This document shows positions 44,738 to 55,152 of a stretch of 64,000 nt of DNA, one piece after another. Made by a program: the position numbers and the translations under genes. How positions within the stretch are numbered: position 1 is the stretch's first letter; each line of letters opens with the position of its first letter. Under the pieces are notes generated by a model that saw only the letters and a program-made list of their open reading frames with translations, ran no database searches and was not told where the DNA came from. The stretch spans positions 1 through 64,000 of the forward strand of contig JAITIK010000143.1 of assembly GCA_031279555.1 (NCBI GenBank), written 5' to 3'. Source of the DNA: Treponema sp. GTDB lineage: Bacteria; Spirochaetota; Spirochaetia; Treponematales; Breznakiellaceae.

Positions 44738-47611
44738 ATGTGGAGAATGCATAAAGAAACGCTGATTACTATAGGCGTTATTGCCGTGTTGCTGGCGGTT
44801 TTTCTTGCAACCCGAAGCAGAGATATGGACTACAGCGCAAAATATACGGGATCTGATTTGAAAACCAATAAATCAGGCAGGCAAAACACTTATGCAAAAT
44901 ATCTGGATCGTCATGCGGGCGCGGCGACGGGCGCGAAAGACATTCCAATTGATATTTTTTCTTATACGGCGGCTGAAGGCGCGGCGGAGCTTGTTAATTT
45001 CGAGGGCGAGGCGAGGGCGCTGAGAACGGAGGAAGGCGGATTCGTTGAATACAGCGTTTACGTCGAGAAGGCCGGCTTGTACAACATCTATCTGGAATAT
45101 TTTCCTGTTGAAGCGCGCGGCATTCCCATTGAGCGGAGCCTCTTGATTAATGGCGAGACGCCTTTTTTGGGCGCGGAACAACTCGCCTTCCAGAGGGTTT
45201 GGGGCGATGCGCCTACGGGTGTAAAAATCGACAACCAAGGTAATGAAATCCGTCCCTCGCAGGTTGAAAAACCTCGCTGGGAAGCGGCGTATCTGAAAGA
45301 TTACATGGGTTATTTTACCACCCCCTACCAGTTTTACTTTAAAGCGGGCGACAACACCATCCGATTCGACGGCATAAATGAGCCTATGGCGATCCGCAAG
45401 ATACACGTAACTGGCGTTGCGGTCACGCCAGCGTATGCGGACTACATAAAAAAATTCAATGCCGGAGGATTTCAGAATACAAATCAAACCTTTATGGAAA
45501 AAATACAGGGTGAAGCGGCGTTGTACCGTTCCGATCCCTCCCTTTACGCGGTGTACGACCGGTCGTCCGGCGCCACCGAACCGGTGAGCGTCGCAAAAAT
45601 CAAGCTGAACATGATAGGCGGGCAAAGCTGGCGCGTTTCCGGACAGTGGATCGAATGGGAAATTGATGCGCCGGAAGACGGCATGTACCGTCTTTCCGTT
45701 AAAGCGCGGCAGAACTACAACCGCGGTTTCGTATCAAACCGCACTCTGCGGATTGACGGCGAAATCCCCTGTCAGGAAGTCGCGGCGATACCGTTCAAAT
45801 ACAACAATAAATGGACGCTGGTTACATTCAAAGACAAAGATGGAAACGATCTATATTTCCCGCTCGCCAAAGGCAAGCATTCGATCAGGTTTGACATAAC
45901 ACTTGGAGAATTGGGCGAAATGTTGAATATTATGGAAGAAAGCGTATTCCGTCTCAATGAGATTTACCGTAAAATTCTGGTCTTGACCGGTCCGGAGCCT
46001 GATCCTTACCGCGATTACCGCGTGGATTATGTGTATCCAGATGTCATTACGGCAATGGCGAAGGAAAGCAAAATTCTGTACAAGCTGGTTGACGATCTGA
46101 CCGCCTATTCAGGCGAGCGCGGCTCTCAGGCCGCTTCGGCGCTTACTTTGGCGCGTCAGCTTGAGCTGTTTGTGAAAAAGCCGCATAAAATTCCGCAGAT
46201 GCTCATAAACTTTAAGGGCAACATCAGCGGGCTTGGGGACAGCTTAAACGGCCTCGCCCAATCGCAGCTTGACATAGATTACCTTGTGGTAAGCGCGAAG
46301 GATGCGAAACTGCCGGTTGTACATGAAAATTTCGCCGTAGCGGCAATACATGAATTGAAGTCGTTTTTTGTGTCGTTTTTCGTTGACTACAACAATCTCG
46401 GCGATGTATACAAAGGCGAAGATGTTGTTGATGTATGGATGTTAAGCGGACGCGATCAAAGCGTCATCCTAAAAGCGATGATTGACGACACGTTCACGCC
46501 CGTGACCGGCGTTAAGGTGAATGTCAAGCTCGTCGCTCCGGACGCGGTTATGCCCGCCGTAGTCGCGGGAACAGGTCCGGACGCGGCGCTCTCGATACCA
46601 CAAGGCGATCCGGTAAACTACGCGATCCGCAGCGCCGCTATGGATTTGTCGCAATTCGGGAGCTTCGACCAAATGAAAGCCGAATTCTACGACAGCGTGT
46701 TTGTGCCGTTCCGCTATGGCGGCGGCACGTACGGTTTGCCGGAAGCCCAGTACTTCAATGTGATGTTCTATCGTACGGACATCATGGCGGAACTTGGCCT
46801 CGACCCGCCTCAGACATGGGAAGATTTGATAAACATATTGCCGGTTATTCAGAAAAGCAACATGAATGTCGGCATCCCGTCCGTGGCGACGACAAGCGAT
46901 TTCTCGAACTTCCTCGCCCAGCTTTACCAGCGTCATGGAACGCTCTACAACGAGGACGGCTCAAGAACCATGCTTGACAGTGAAATCTCGGTTGACGCCT
47001 TTGACGCATATACGAAATTCTTCACCCATTACAAGGCGCCGACGGTCTACGACTTTGTAAACCGTTTCCGCACCGGGGAAATGCCGCTCGGGTTTGCGGA
47101 TTACACGACGTTCAACACGCTGGAAGTGTTCGCGCCGGAAATCCGCGGATTGTGGGACTTTGGGCTTATGCCCGGCGTAAGGCAGCCTAACGGCGAGATC
47201 GACCGTTCCGTGCCTACAGGCTCTGTCGCCTCAATGATCTTCTCGAACGCAAAGAAGCCGGAAGCCGCATGGGAGTTCTTGAAGTGGTGGGTGAGCGCGG
47301 ATACGCAAGTGCGGTTCGGACGCGAGCTTGAGAGCGTCATGGGAGCGGCTGCGCGTTACCCGACCGGAAACATGAAAGCCTTTCAGCGGCTTTCATGGGG
47401 TTCCCGCGAAATGGCGGTGTTAAGCGAACAGCGTTCGTGGACGGTCGGTACGCCGGAAGTGCCGGGCGGTTATTATGTCAACCGTCATATAGTAAACGCG
47501 GTGCGCCGCGTACTGAACGAAGGCGAGGATACGCGCGAAACGCTGCTTGATTACAGCCGCACCATAAATGACGAGTTGATAAAAAAACGAAAGGAATTCG
47601 GGCTTGAGTAG
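44738..47611 (+). CDS. TM-anchored fusion of N-terminal CBM-like domains with a C-terminal extracellular solute-binding domain
   Basis: N-terminal TM, two beta-rich GQWIEWEIDAPEDGMYRLSVKARQN-type modules, then SBP_bac_1-like YGLPEAQYFNVMFYRTDIMAELGLDPPQTWEDLI. Confidence 0.75.
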   Translation: MWRMHKETLITIGVIAVLLAVFLATRSRDMDYSAKYTGSDLKTNKSGRQNTYAKYLDRHAGAATGAKDIPIDIFSYTAAEGAAELVNFEGEARALRTEEGGFVEYSVYVEKAGLYNIYLEYFPVEARGIPIERSLLINGETPFLGAEQLAFQRVWGDAPTGVKIDNQGNEIRPSQVEKPRWEAAYLKDYMGYFTTPYQFYFKAGDNTIRFDGINEPMAIRKIHVTGVAVTPAYADYIKKFNAGGFQNTNQTFMEKIQGEAALYRSDPSLYAVYDRSSGATEPVSVAKIKLNMIGGQSWRVSGQWIEWEIDAPEDGMYRLSVKARQNYNRGFVSNRTLRIDGEIPCQEVAAIPFKYNNKWTLVTFKDKDGNDLYFPLAKGKHSIRFDITLGELGEMLNIMEESVFRLNEIYRKILVLTGPEPDPYRDYRVDYVYPDVITAMAKESKILYKLVDDLTAYSGERGSQAASALTLARQLELFVKKPHKIPQMLINFKGNISGLGDSLNGLAQSQLDIDYLVVSAKDAKLPVVHENFAVAAIHELKSFFVSFFVDYNNLGDVYKGEDVVDVWMLSGRDQSVILKAMIDDTFTPVTGVKVNVKLVAPDAVMPAVVAGTGPDAALSIPQGDPVNYAIRSAAMDLSQFGSFDQMKAEFYDSVFVPFRYGGGTYGLPEAQYFNVMFYRTDIMAELGLDPPQTWEDLINILPVIQKSNMNVGIPSVATTSDFSNFLAQLYQRHGTLYNEDGSRTMLDSEISVDAFDAYTKFFTHYKAPTVYDFVNRFRTGEMPLGFADYTTFNTLEVFAPEIRGLWDFGLMPGVRQPNGEIDRSVPTGSVASMIFSNAKKPEAAWEFLKWWVSADTQVRFGRELESVMGAAARYPTGNMKAFQRLSWGSREMAVLSEQRSWTVGTPEVPGGYYVNRHIVNAVRRVLNEGEDTRETLLDYSRTINDELIKKRKEFGLE

Positions 47612-47633
47612 AGCCGTCAAGGAGAGATGATAA

Positions 47634-48566
47634 ATGAGTTTTAAATCTTATGCGGCAAAGAGAAGAGAACGGTTCGGCAATCTTCTGAAACAAATTGGGA
47701 GGGCCAGGACATGTTATCTTTTTTTGTTGCCTTATGCGGTTGTATTTGCGCTTTTCGTTGTGGCGCCACTGATTGTTTCTATTTTTTATAGTTTTACGTA
47801 TTACAACATCCTTGAAGATCCCACATTTATTGGACTGCGCAACTACATCAACCTGCTTTTGAGCGACGACGTATTTCTGACGGCGGTGAAGAACACCTTT
47901 ATACTCGCCGCAATCACCGGTCCCATCGGCTATCTCGCATCCTTCCTATTCGCGTGGTTCATTTATGAACTGCCGCGCTACATTCGCGCGTTTGTAACGC
48001 TGATCTTCTATGCGCCCTCTATTTCAGGGTCTGTGTACATAATTTGGGCGATCATTTTTTCCGGCGACGCTTACGGCTACATAAACGGACTGCTGATGCA
48101 AATAGGTATAATCGATCAGCCGGTGTTGTGGCTGACGGATCCAAACTACATGATGCCGGTTATGATCGTCGTCGTCCTGTGGATGAGTTTAGGCACGGGC
48201 TTTTTGGCGTTTATCGCGGGGCTTTCCACCATTGACGAAAGCCAGTACGAGGCGGGCATCATGGACGGCATAACGAATCGCTGGCAGGAACTGTGGTATA
48301 TCACATTGCCGAACATGAAAGGCATGTTGCTGTTCGGCGCGGTCATGGCCATCACCCAGTCCTTCGGCATCGCCGATGTAACGACCGCGTTGTGCGGGTT
48401 CCCAAGCACCGACTACGCGGTGCATACGGTGGTGAACCACCTTGTCGACTACGGTTCAATCCGGTTTGAAATGGGGTACGCTTCCGCCATCGCAACGTTG
48501 CTGTTTCTCGCGATGATTTTGTGCAATAAAGCGGTTCAGAAAATGTTGAGCCGGGTTGGAACATGA
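47634..48566 (+). CDS. Carbohydrate-type ABC transporter permease (MalF-like)
   Basis: GLRNYINLL, ESQYEAGIMDGITNRWQELWYITLPNMKGML EAA loop. Confidence 0.9.
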   Translation: MSFKSYAAKRRERFGNLLKQIGRARTCYLFLLPYAVVFALFVVAPLIVSIFYSFTYYNILEDPTFIGLRNYINLLLSDDVFLTAVKNTFILAAITGPIGYLASFLFAWFIYELPRYIRAFVTLIFYAPSISGSVYIIWAIIFSGDAYGYINGLLMQIGIIDQPVLWLTDPNYMMPVMIVVVLWMSLGTGFLAFIAGLSTIDESQYEAGIMDGITNRWQELWYITLPNMKGMLLFGAVMAITQSFGIADVTTALCGFPSTDYAVHTVVNHLVDYGSIRFEMGYASAIATLLFLAMILCNKAVQKMLSRVGT

Positions 48567-48579
48567 GGGGGAGGAAACT

Positions 48580-49464
48580 GTGAAAAAGGCGCCTAAGAAA
48601 AAATTAATGAAAAATCTGAGTCACAGAAGACCAAACCGGTCTCTGGGAGGCGATATCTTTATCAGCATCATCCTCACGATTTTCGGGTTGTTTTTTGTAT
48701 ATCCGCTCTTGTACGCGATCAACAACGCTTTTAAACCGCTGAATGAGATATTCCTGTTTCCGCCCAAGCTGTTTGTCCAGCAGCCCACCATGAACAACTT
48801 CCAGGATTTGTTCATTATAATGAGCAAATCCTGGGTGACGTTTTCACGGTACATATTCAACACCGTGTTTATCACCTTTGGCGGGACGCTTGGGCTTGTC
48901 ATTCTCGCTTCAATGGGGGCGTTTGTGGTCTCGAAATACGTGTTTCCGGGCGCCAAGCTTTTCTTCTCCATCGTCATTACCACGCTTATGTTTTCCGGTT
49001 ATGTAACGGCGATTCCAAACTATCTTATTATGACGAGGCTGGGATGGGTGGACACCTACCTTGCGGTCATCATTCCCGCTTTTGCCATGCCTATGGGCTT
49101 TTTCCTGCTGAAGCAGTTCATTGACACCATACCGAACACGCTCATTGAGGCGGCGAAAGTCGACGGCGCGGGCGAGGCGCGGATATTCGCGCAAATCATC
49201 ATGCCGATGATCAAACCGGCGTGGCTGACGGTTATGATTTTTTCCGTTCAGAACCTTTGGAACGCCCGCGCATCAAATTTTATTTATTCGGAGCAATTGA
49301 AAACCCTGCCGTACGCGCTGGGGCAGATTATCACCGCAGGCGTGGCGAGAGTCGGCGTCGGCGCCGCGGTCACCTTGTTTGTTATGATTGTTCCTCTGGT
49401 CATGTTCATCTTGTGCCAGAGTAATGTTATTCAAACAATGGCGAATTCCGGCATTAAGGAATAA
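48580..49464 (+). CDS. Carbohydrate-type ABC transporter permease (MalG-like)
   Basis: IPNTLIEAAKVDGAGEARIFAQIIMPMIKPAW EAA loop; GTG start with GGGGAGG. Confidence 0.9.
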   Translation: MKKAPKKKLMKNLSHRRPNRSLGGDIFISIILTIFGLFFVYPLLYAINNAFKPLNEIFLFPPKLFVQQPTMNNFQDLFIIMSKSWVTFSRYIFNTVFITFGGTLGLVILASMGAFVVSKYVFPGAKLFFSIVITTLMFSGYVTAIPNYLIMTRLGWVDTYLAVIIPAFAMPMGFFLLKQFIDTIPNTLIEAAKVDGAGEARIFAQIIMPMIKPAWLTVMIFSVQNLWNARASNFIYSEQLKTLPYALGQIITAGVARVGVGAAVTLFVMIVPLVMFILCQSNVIQTMANSGIKE

Positions 49465-49476
49465 GGAGGAAGCGAC

Positions 49477-50997
49477 ATGAAATTTCCATTATTTTCAAAA
49501 TTGTTGGATGCGCCAAAAATGGCGGAGCCAAAGCCGTTCTCTTTATCAAGAATCGTGATCGCGTCCGGTTTTATCCTGTTTTTCCTGCCGTTCGCATCTC
49601 CTCTCTTTGCGGACGTGGCGACAAATTATTCGTACAACTACGATTATTGGAACGAGCAGGTCGTTTCACCCGATTCGTACCATGTAAGCGCCTACCTCAT
49701 CGGAGATGATTTTGGCATTGAGAATTTTCGCGATCCGCAAGGCTTATTTATTAAAGACAACCGCATCTATATCTGTGATTCCGGCAACAACCGGATAGTG
49801 CAGCTTGAGGCGAAACCGGACGGATCCTATGATCTTACACGGATCATCGCTTCTTTCTGGATTGGCGAAGAGGAAAGCGCGTTCAATTACCCGTCTGATC
49901 TGTTTGAAACCAAAGAAGGCGAACTGTTTATCTGCGATACAAACAACCACAGGGTCGTCTGGCTTGACAAGGACATGAACTACGTCGCTTCAATAATAAA
50001 ACCGGTTGATGAAAGTTTTGACGCGAATGTGGAATTTCTGCCGACGAAAATAGTCGTTGATCATGCGGGGCGTATATTCCTTCAGGCGAGGAACGTCAAC
50101 AAAGGACTTATGGAATTTGACAAAAACGGCGTTTTTGTAGGGTTCATGGGGGCGAATAAGGTGTGGGTCAATCCTGTTGACTATATATGGAAGTTGATTT
50201 CCACTCAAGCGCAACGGGCGCGGATGGATCTGTTCATCCCCACAGAATACAACAACCTCTGCCTTGACAACGACGGTTTCATCTACGTAACGAACAGCAG
50301 CAGTTGGTATATAGCCTCAGTACGCCGGCTTAACGCGATGGGGCAAGACATTCTCATACGGAACGGATACGAAGACCCGGTGGGAGATATTTCTTTCGGC
50401 AGCGCGGGCGGCGTCAGCGGATCTTCCAAGTTTATTGATGTGGCGGCGCTGGACAACGACAGTTACGCCTGTTTCGACCGCGTCCGCGGACGCATTTTTA
50501 TGTACGACTTCCAGGGAAACCTGCTGTATGCGTTCGGCGGACTCGGCAATTACAAAGGCTATTTTTTGCTACCGGTCGCCCTTGATAAAATGGGCTACTC
50601 GCTCTTCGCGCTTGATGCGCGAGCGGCGACGCTCACCCGCTTCGATTTGACTACATACGGTGATCTCATCAATACAGCGTTGGGTGAATATAAGGCGGGA
50701 CGGTATGAATCGTCTGCGGAGAAGTGGGAACAGGTGCTGAAAATGAATGGCAACTATGACCTTGCCTACATCGGCATTGGGCGCGCCGCGCTCCGGCAGG
50801 GCGACTACCTGAAGGCGATGGAATACTACAAGCTGAAGCGGGACGATAAAGGCTACGGCAAAGCGTTTCAGTTCTACCGCAAGCAATGGATGGAAGAAAA
50901 TTTATGGAAAATACTGCTTGTCCTCGCCATTGTCATTATTGTTCCCAAGTTGGTTAAAGGCATACTGAAATTTCGCAGGGAGGTCATGGAAGAATGA
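49477..50997 (+). CDS. NHL-repeat protein with TPR-like segment and C-terminal TM anchor
   Basis: FRDPQGLFIKDNRIYICDSGNNRIVQL repeats; YDLAYIGIGRAALRQGDYLKAMEYYKLK; C-terminal TM. Confidence 0.8.
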   Translation: MKFPLFSKLLDAPKMAEPKPFSLSRIVIASGFILFFLPFASPLFADVATNYSYNYDYWNEQVVSPDSYHVSAYLIGDDFGIENFRDPQGLFIKDNRIYICDSGNNRIVQLEAKPDGSYDLTRIIASFWIGEEESAFNYPSDLFETKEGELFICDTNNHRVVWLDKDMNYVASIIKPVDESFDANVEFLPTKIVVDHAGRIFLQARNVNKGLMEFDKNGVFVGFMGANKVWVNPVDYIWKLISTQAQRARMDLFIPTEYNNLCLDNDGFIYVTNSSSWYIASVRRLNAMGQDILIRNGYEDPVGDISFGSAGGVSGSSKFIDVAALDNDSYACFDRVRGRIFMYDFQGNLLYAFGGLGNYKGYFLLPVALDKMGYSLFALDARAATLTRFDLTTYGDLINTALGEYKAGRYESSAEKWEQVLKMNGNYDLAYIGIGRAALRQGDYLKAMEYYKLKRDDKGYGKAFQFYRKQWMEENLWKILLVLAIVIIVPKLVKGILKFRREVMEE

Positions 50998-51659
50998 ACG
51001 GAACGATTCAAATAATGGACAAGCCAAAGTCGGCGCGTTTGGGATTAACGCTCAAATATGCGTTGTATGTTATAACGCATCCATTTGACGGTTTTTGGGA
51101 TTTGACGCATGAAAAACGAGGATCCCTTGCGGCGGCGAATATTATTACCGCGGCGCTGGTGTTGGTTGAAGTGTTGCGTCTTACTTTAACCAATTTCCAG
51201 TTTATTTCTATAAATATGGAATATTTTAATGTCATCACTGTGGCGCTCCGTATCCTTCTGCCGCTTTTTTTGTGGACGGTCGCCAACTGGAGCCTTACGA
51301 CATTGATGGACGGCAAGGGCCGTATTCTTGAAATCTATATGGCGACAGCGTATGCATTCACCCCGTATATTATTATCAATGCGGCTATGATAGTGTTAAG
51401 CCAGTTTATTACGGAACAGGAAGGCGCAATTTATTATGTCTTAACCAGCTTTGCGCTTGTGTGGTCGGTTCTGCTGGTGTTGGCGGCGATGATGATGGTT
51501 CATAGTTACAGCGCCACGAAAGCGATTCTTTCCAGTTTGCTTTCTATAATAGCGATGGGCGTTATGGTGTTTATCTTTCTTATGTTTTTTAGTCTTATCA
51601 GTGATGCGATGGCCTATTTCATATCACTGTACAAAGAAATCGTTTTCAGGCTGACTTAG
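50994..51659 (+). CDS. Yip1-family-like membrane protein
   Basis: About five TMs, YVITHPFDGFWDLTHEKRGS N-terminus; overlaps the NHL gene. Confidence 0.65.
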   Translation: MNGTIQIMDKPKSARLGLTLKYALYVITHPFDGFWDLTHEKRGSLAAANIITAALVLVEVLRLTLTNFQFISINMEYFNVITVALRILLPLFLWTVANWSLTTLMDGKGRILEIYMATAYAFTPYIIINAAMIVLSQFITEQEGAIYYVLTSFALVWSVLLVLAAMMMVHSYSATKAILSSLLSIIAMGVMVFIFLMFFSLISDAMAYFISLYKEIVFRLT

Positions 51660-51669
51660 GAGAGGGGAC

Positions 51670-54219
51670 ATGAAAAAGAATTTAACGCCGGTTTTGCGAA
51701 TGTTGCTATTGCCCGTCATAGTGGGAGGAATTTTCATTTCGGCATCCTGCAACAGAGTGAAAGCGGAAGATAAAAGGATACAGTGGTACGAATGGGACGG
51801 CAATGAAAAAGAGGTGGTGATCCAAAATAGCCAGCTTGAACTGCGATTTTTTCCAAAAACCGCAGGCTTCACATTGACGGACAAGACTACCGGAACGGTA
51901 TGGCATTCCACTCCGGAAGATGCGGCGGACGATCCCGCGTCCGACGGTTTGACGAAACAGATATTGCAATCACAGTTTACGTTGGTTTACTCGGATGACG
52001 CGGGCGTGGGCGTGACGCTGCCGAATTCCAGATACAGCGTTGAAAAAGGCATGTTCGAATACGACTTGGTTGACGGCGGGCTTGAAGTGAACTACACGGT
52101 TGGCAATGTGTCGCGTGTTTTCTATATTCCAAAAGCGATTAGGGAACGGCGCTTCATTGAATTCCTTGAAAAGATGGAAAAATCGGATAGCGACAAGGTT
52201 GAAGGAAGCTACCGCCTATACGACATCAACAGACTGCGCGCAAACGACAACAAAGACGCGCTTCTTGCGTCTTATCCGGACTTAAAGGAAGAAAAGGTGT
52301 ACGTCCTGAGAGACGCCACGCAGGATTTTATGAAGGCGCAAATCGACGACCTGCTTGCCTCCGTTGGTTATACAATAGAAGATTACGAGGAAGACGCCGT
52401 GCGGTATAACGCGCCGGCTGAGGCTGAAAAGCCGGTGTTTAACGTAACCGTCCGCTACGAATTGGACGGCAACGCTCTTGTGGTGAGCGTCCCGTTTGAT
52501 AAATTGGCGTTCAGACCTGTATTCCCCATAACTCAGTTGAACCTTCTGCCGTATTTCGGCGCGGGCGGCGTTCAGGATGAAGGGTATCTGTTTGTGCCGG
52601 ATGGAAGCGGCGCCCTTATAAATTTTAACAACGGCAAAACCGGGCAGCTTGCGTACAACAACTATGTGTACGGTTGGGATGCGGGCATGTTCCGCGAAGC
52701 GATCATCCACGACAACAAGGGGCCGTTTCCGGCGTTCGGCGTCCAGAAAAATGGCAATGCGCTTCTGTGCGTGATTGAAGAAGGCGCTTCCTACGCAAGC
52801 GTCAGGGCGGATGTTTCCGGCAGAAACAGCTCCTACAACAATGTATATGGGCAGTACGCCGTCATGCATGGAGCGAGTCTGGATGTTTCGGCGAAATCCG
52901 ACAAAGCCGTGTATATGTACCAGGCGCAGCTTCCGCAGGGCGAACGGATCGTTCAACGATACATACTTTGCGCTGAAGACACCTATGTCGGAATGGCGAA
53001 AGAATTCAGAAAATACCTGCTTGCGAAAGACAGCGGGCTGAACGACAAGATCGATGGCGGCGTTCCTATTGCGGTGGAGATTATCGGGGCTGTGGACAAG
53101 ATTCAGCATCGAGTCGGCATTCCTTTTAACCTGCCGTTAAAACTCACTTCATATGAAGAGGCGGAGGGAATGGTGGAAGACTTCGCCGCTTTCGGCTGGA
53201 AAAATGTGAATGTCAAAATGATTGGCTGGTTTAACAACGGCGTCGAGCATTCCGTGCCGTCGGACGTACGCCTGATTTCCGGGTTGGGCGGCAAGAACGC
53301 ATTCAAGAGCCTTGTTTCCACGGCGCGCGACTTTGGTTTCAAATTGTACGCCGAGGGTGATTTCCTCCATATGCGTGATAACGGGCCTTTCGACACGTTC
53401 AGCTTGTATACGGACGCGGCGCGGTATGTTACCCGCAAGCGGATAGAGAGCTATCCCTACAGCTTCGTCTGGTTCGGGGAGCGGAAGAATTGGGGCAAGA
53501 TCAGTTATATGGCGACGCCTCTTTACATGAAAGAACTCATTCAGGGCTTTGAAGAGAAAACCGGAAAATTGGGCGTAACAAACGTCGCGTTCAGAACAAT
53601 CGGCGCGAGGCTTGGAGGCGATTACTATGAAAAACGGTTTGTAAGCCGCGAGGCGTCCATGAACCTACAAAAAAGAACGCTCGCCGAATTAAAACAGAAG
53701 GGAAGGGGAGTTCTCGTGAATACGGGCTTTTTGTACACCGCGCCCTACGCTGATTTCATCACCGATATACCGCTTGTGGATCAGGCGTTCGGCATTACCG
53801 ACATATCGATACCTTTCTACCAAATCGTTCTGCATGGACTCGTACCCTTTGCGGGACGGGCGATCAACCTCGCTGAGGATTACCGGCTTAATTTGTTGAA
53901 ATCCATTGAGAGCGGAGCTGGTTTGTATTTTAGTTTTATGACCGAGGACAGCGCGATTCTTCAGGAAACGAAATTCAGACAATTTTACGCCAATGAGTAC
54001 AGCAAGTGGGTGGGCGATGCGGACGCCATTTATCAGCGGTTTGCGCGTGATTTTGACGGTTTGTTCAATCAAAAGATTGACAGTCATGAAATACTCGCGC
54101 CGAATGTAACGCTGACCATATACGAAAATGGCGCCAAAGTTTTGGTGAACGCAGGCAAAACGAGTTGCAGCTATGAGGGCAGAAATGTAGCCCCGTACGA
54201 TTATGCGATAATAAAGTAG
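51670..54219 (+). CDS. Large lipoprotein, DUF5696-like; possible beta-sandwich plus TIM-barrel glycoside hydrolase fold
   Basis: ISASC lipobox; N-terminal beta-rich domain, later GWKNVNVKMIGWFNNGVEHSVPSDVRLISGLGG / FKLYAEGDFLHM barrel-like strands. Confidence 0.6.
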   Translation: MKKNLTPVLRMLLLPVIVGGIFISASCNRVKAEDKRIQWYEWDGNEKEVVIQNSQLELRFFPKTAGFTLTDKTTGTVWHSTPEDAADDPASDGLTKQILQSQFTLVYSDDAGVGVTLPNSRYSVEKGMFEYDLVDGGLEVNYTVGNVSRVFYIPKAIRERRFIEFLEKMEKSDSDKVEGSYRLYDINRLRANDNKDALLASYPDLKEEKVYVLRDATQDFMKAQIDDLLASVGYTIEDYEEDAVRYNAPAEAEKPVFNVTVRYELDGNALVVSVPFDKLAFRPVFPITQLNLLPYFGAGGVQDEGYLFVPDGSGALINFNNGKTGQLAYNNYVYGWDAGMFREAIIHDNKGPFPAFGVQKNGNALLCVIEEGASYASVRADVSGRNSSYNNVYGQYAVMHGASLDVSAKSDKAVYMYQAQLPQGERIVQRYILCAEDTYVGMAKEFRKYLLAKDSGLNDKIDGGVPIAVEIIGAVDKIQHRVGIPFNLPLKLTSYEEAEGMVEDFAAFGWKNVNVKMIGWFNNGVEHSVPSDVRLISGLGGKNAFKSLVSTARDFGFKLYAEGDFLHMRDNGPFDTFSLYTDAARYVTRKRIESYPYSFVWFGERKNWGKISYMATPLYMKELIQGFEEKTGKLGVTNVAFRTIGARLGGDYYEKRFVSREASMNLQKRTLAELKQKGRGVLVNTGFLYTAPYADFITDIPLVDQAFGITDISIPFYQIVLHGLVPFAGRAINLAEDYRLNLLKSIESGAGLYFSFMTEDSAILQETKFRQFYANEYSKWVGDADAIYQRFARDFDGLFNQKIDSHEILAPNVTLTIYENGAKVLVNAGKTSCSYEGRNVAPYDYAIIK

Positions 54220-54228
54220 GAGGAATAG

Positions 54229-55152
54229 ATGGAGAAAAATAATCTGACGCTTGAAACCAAGAACGTCATAGCGGGTTATCTTTTCATATCGCCGTTTCTC
54301 ATTGGGTTTCTGGCGTTTATGGTGTTTCCAATTATAGAATCGCTGAGGATGATATTCAGCGACGTCAGAATCGACACGGTGAAACAAGGGTTTTCCATGA
54401 CCTTTACGGGGATGGCAAACCTGAACAAGGTTTTTTTTATTGACGCGGAATTCAACCGTATGCTGGTCGAAGAATTGGGGCGCATGGTGCTGATCGTGCC
54501 GGCGGAACTCATTTTCAGCCTTTTTGTCGCGTTGATTTTGAATCAAGAATTTAAGGCGAGGGGATTTGTGCGCATGGTTTTCTTCCTGCCGGTTATTCTG
54601 TCATCGGGCGTTATGATTGGCCTTGAGACGAACAATACGCTTCTAAACGGCATGGCCGAAATGATACGGGACAGTAATACGATGAAGGCGTCTGTCACCA
54701 GCGTACTTGAGGATATTCTTGTCGTTTCTGAAGGATCGGGGGATAACGCGGTGGCCGATTTTATGGGCTATATTTTCGCGGTTGTCAATCAGGTTTACGA
54801 CATTGCAATGGCATCCGGCATACAGATCATTATCTTTCTGTCAGCGTTGCAGTCAATCTCGCCAAGCGTGTATGAAGCCGCGCAGATTGAAGGCGCGACT
54901 AAATGGGAAAGTTTCTGGAAGGTGACCTTTCCTATGGTGAGCCCTTTGATACTGGTTAATGTCGTTTACAGCGTGGTGGACTATTTCATAAGAACGGATA
55001 ATACGGTGATGACAAAAATACGTACAACACTTATGCAGCGTCTAGAATACGGCTTTGCAACGGCAATGGCGTGGGTGTACTTCTTGGCGGTCATCGTCAT
55101 TCTTGGCATAGTGGCGTTTGTTATTTCAAAGAAGGTGTACTACTATGAGTAA
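54229..55152 (+). CDS. Carbohydrate-type ABC transporter permease (MalF-like)
   Basis: SVYEAAQIEGATKWESFWKVTFPMVSPLI EAA loop. Confidence 0.9.
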   Translation: MEKNNLTLETKNVIAGYLFISPFLIGFLAFMVFPIIESLRMIFSDVRIDTVKQGFSMTFTGMANLNKVFFIDAEFNRMLVEELGRMVLIVPAELIFSLFVALILNQEFKARGFVRMVFFLPVILSSGVMIGLETNNTLLNGMAEMIRDSNTMKASVTSVLEDILVVSEGSGDNAVADFMGYIFAVVNQVYDIAMASGIQIIIFLSALQSISPSVYEAAQIEGATKWESFWKVTFPMVSPLILVNVVYSVVDYFIRTDNTVMTKIRTTLMQRLEYGFATAMAWVYFLAVIVILGIVAFVISKKVYYYE

